NCBI GenBank assembly: GCA_022709445.1
Contig: JAKLIU010000004.1
Location: 1-22,062, forward strand
DNA from: Spirochaetota bacterium
GTDB taxonomy: Bacteria; Spirochaetota; Spirochaetia; Treponematales; UBA12059
Direction of reading: 5' to 3'
DNA length: 22,062 nt
Below are positions 20,810 through 22,062 of this stretch, one piece after another. The notes beneath the pieces are model-generated. The model was not told where the DNA came from. It ran no database searches and saw only the letters and a program-made list of their open reading frames with translations. Numbering within the stretch: the first letter of the stretch is position 1; each line of letters opens with the position of its first letter. A program made the position numbers and the translations under genes.

Positions 20810-21181
20810 TCAGCCCCGGCGGCGCAGGAGCCAGGCCGCGTGTTTCAGGAAGGCCAGCGGGGCGCGGATGGCCATGCGCGGGCCGGCGTAGCGCATGACC
20901 GCCCGCATGCGTTCCCTCATCTCCGGGCGGTAGCAGTGGGTCTCGCAACGCCTGCACGGGGGTTTTGCGTCGCCGTGGGGACACGCGGCCAGGCGGGAAC
21001 GGGCATAGGCGGCCAGGGCGGCGCAATCAAGACAGGGTCCGGGGACCGGCCTGCCCGTCCGTGACGGGAGGGACCGCCGGCCGTGCACTCCCTTGCAGTA
21101 CAGGCCGATCATCAAGGCGACGATCGCCTGTTCCCGCTCCAGGCCGGCCGCCAGCCGGCCGCGTCGTCCCTGACTATCCAT
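20810..21181 (-). CDS. ygbA: YgbA-family protein (nitrous oxide-stimulated promoter family), cysteine-rich
   Basis: The 123-residue product starts at the ATG at 21181, one base inside the FecR gene's stop (TGATG), so the two are coupled. The family pattern is complete: REQAIVALMIGLYCKGVHG, then CLDCAALAAYARSRLAACP (Cys50, Cys53, Cys67), then PPCRRCETHCYRPEMRERMR (Cys76, Cys79, Cys83), and VMRYAGPRM at the end of the core. In E. coli the relative YgbA is induced by nitric oxide and linked to recovery from nitrosative stress. The seven Cys residues suggest metal or Fe-S binding. The C-terminal tail is basic (LRRRG). An upstream start inside the FecR gene is possible in frame but lacks support. 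Confidence 0.9.
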   Translation of the reverse strand: MDSQGRRGRLAAGLEREQAIVALMIGLYCKGVHGRRSLPSRTGRPVPGPCLDCAALAAYARSRLAACPHGDAKPPCRRCETHCYRPEMRERMRAVMRYAGPRMAIRAPLAFLKHAAWLLRRRG

Positions 21182-22062
21182 CAGTCTTCCAGGAACAGGG
21201 CCCCGCTGCCCAGGTTCTCCGCCTTGGCCCCGAAGAAATCGCCCAGGGGGCTGCCCGCGGAGGCCCATGAGAACAGGTCGAGGGCCTCGCGCACCGCGGA
21301 CATGCCGGCGACCAGGTCCCGGTTGGCCGCCTCGAAATCCCGGAAGAAGGCGGCCGAGTCCCGTCCGTCGGCGAGGGTTCCCGCTCCGGTGCCCGACTCG
21401 TGCCAGGTCTTGAGCTCGACCAGGCGGTAGTAGGGGCGCTCGAGCAGGAACAGGCCCTCGAGGCAGTCGAAGATCACCGCCGCCACGGCCTTCTTCTCGG
21501 CGGTCCAGTCGGTGAAGCGCGGCACCTTGCCGGCGGCCCGCGCGTCCCGCCAGGTCGAGAGTATGGCCGACTGCGCCTTGAGCCTGGCGTACGCCGACAG
21601 GAAGGCCGCCTTGTTCCCGTCGATGGCGGCCGCGTAGCCCGAGGTGTACCGGATGGCGTTGGCCGCGAAACCGGCGAAGGCGTCGGCCTTCCAGCCGCTC
21701 CGGTACGCCGACAGCTCCGCCGGCTGGACGGAGGCCGGGGAGAGTCCCTCGCCGGCGGGCTGGGAGGCCACGGTGCCCGGCTTGGCGAGCACGCTGGAGC
21801 CGTCGTCCTCCACCGCCACCGAGCCTTCGCTGCAGGTGACCAGGAGGGAGCCGTCCGGGACGGTGTCCACCACGAACACGGTGCCGCGGACGCCCATGAC
21901 CGCCGCGTCGGTGGCGACGCTGAAGGTGCCTCCTGCCAGCTTGTCCACCTTGACGGCTATCGCGCCGCCCAGGAGCTGGAGGACGGTCTTGCGCTCGCCG
22001 GGGCTCAGTTCCTTTGTATCGAAGTAGAAGGCCGTGTTTTCCGCCAGCTTGACGCTGGCCCA
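21181..22062 (-). CDS. FecR-domain protein, N-terminus missing at the right edge
   Basis: The frame is open from the right edge (22062) to a TGA at 21183-21181, about 293 residues. The visible start, WASVKLAENTAFYFDTKEL, then AIAVKVDKLAGGTFSVATDA and VMGVRGTVFVVDTVPDGSLL, is the standard FecR domain with its VRGT box. The signal peptide or membrane segment is therefore beyond the edge. After the domain, a helical region (about 150 residues, ending GALFLED) has no recognised fold. In spirochaetes such proteins are usually periplasmic or membrane-linked and not clearly tied to iron. It is translationally coupled to the YgbA-family gene. Confidence 0.85.
   Translation of the reverse strand, partial: WASVKLAENTAFYFDTKELSPGERKTVLQLLGGAIAVKVDKLAGGTFSVATDAAVMGVRGTVFVVDTVPDGSLLVTCSEGSVAVEDDGSSVLAKPGTVASQPAGEGLSPASVQPAELSAYRSGWKADAFAGFAANAIRYTSGYAAAIDGNKAAFLSAYARLKAQSAILSTWRDARAAGKVPRFTDWTAEKKAVAAVIFDCLEGLFLLERPYYRLVELKTWHESGTGAGTLADGRDSAAFFRDFEAANRDLVAGMSAVREALDLFSWASAGSPLGDFFGAKAENLGSGALFLED

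Noticed and set aside
1..22062. CRISPR array, tRNA or rRNA genes, defence islands
   Set aside because: No regularly spaced repeats, cloverleaf-like sequence, rRNA sequence or defence-gene motifs were seen by eye. A tRNAscan and Rfam search would settle small RNAs.

Overview
The window is about 22 kb of very GC-rich bacterial chromosome, tightly packed and coding on both strands, with no rRNA, tRNA, CRISPR array or insertion sequence that I can see. The best guess for the host is a high-GC member of the Spirochaetota. The lipoproteins have relaxed lipoboxes (Ser or Phe at -3). A DUF3798-type ABC importer sits beside FecR, GH18 and chemoreceptor genes of spirochaete flavour. This assignment is inference from gene content, not from a marker gene.

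Left part (1-8121): a membrane protein runs off the left edge on the minus strand (1-475). Divergent from it is a DUF3798-like lipoprotein (594-1730), then a second, canonical DUF3798 lipoprotein (1864-3084). A strong hairpin terminator follows, and a fresh promoter is built onto its T-tract. That promoter serves a dual-domain ABC ATPase, two permeases and a small one-helix membrane protein, each overlapping the next by ATGA (3297-7421). This looks like an importer for an unidentified small organic solute. A secreted protein of unknown function (7618-8121) follows behind another terminator/promoter overlap.

Middle part (8116-14046): a 13-bp tandem repeat separates the secreted protein from a convergent deoxynucleoside kinase (8179-8823). 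Divergent from the kinase is a membrane-anchored protein with the zinc-ligand pattern of the phospholipase C / P1 nuclease superfamily (8970-10418). Next come a lipoprotein with an LpoB/CsgG-like C-terminus (minus), a YigZ/IMPACT protein that appears to be leaderless, a coupled short-chain dehydrogenase (plus), and a GH18-like secreted protein (minus).

Right part (14043-22062): the GH18 gene is translationally coupled (GTGA) to an upstream six-helix methyl-accepting chemotaxis protein. Divergent from that receptor is a DUF2239 gene with a near-consensus promoter placed so that its mRNA would also be leaderless. It faces a regulator made of two tandem XRE helix-turn-helix domains, whose promoter carries a perfect 12-bp inverted repeat at the start site. 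Then come trpS with a ~180-nt leader that resembles an attenuator, thrB-thrC (threonine biosynthesis, ATGA overlap), and a convergent pair: a FecR-domain protein (partial at the right edge) with a YgbA-family cysteine-rich protein.

The observations most worth following are the six-gene DUF3798 transporter cluster, the Trp-codon leader with alternative hairpins before trpS, the double-XRE regulator with its palindrome, the two apparently leaderless genes, and a recurrent GTGCTA-type extended -10 promoter.
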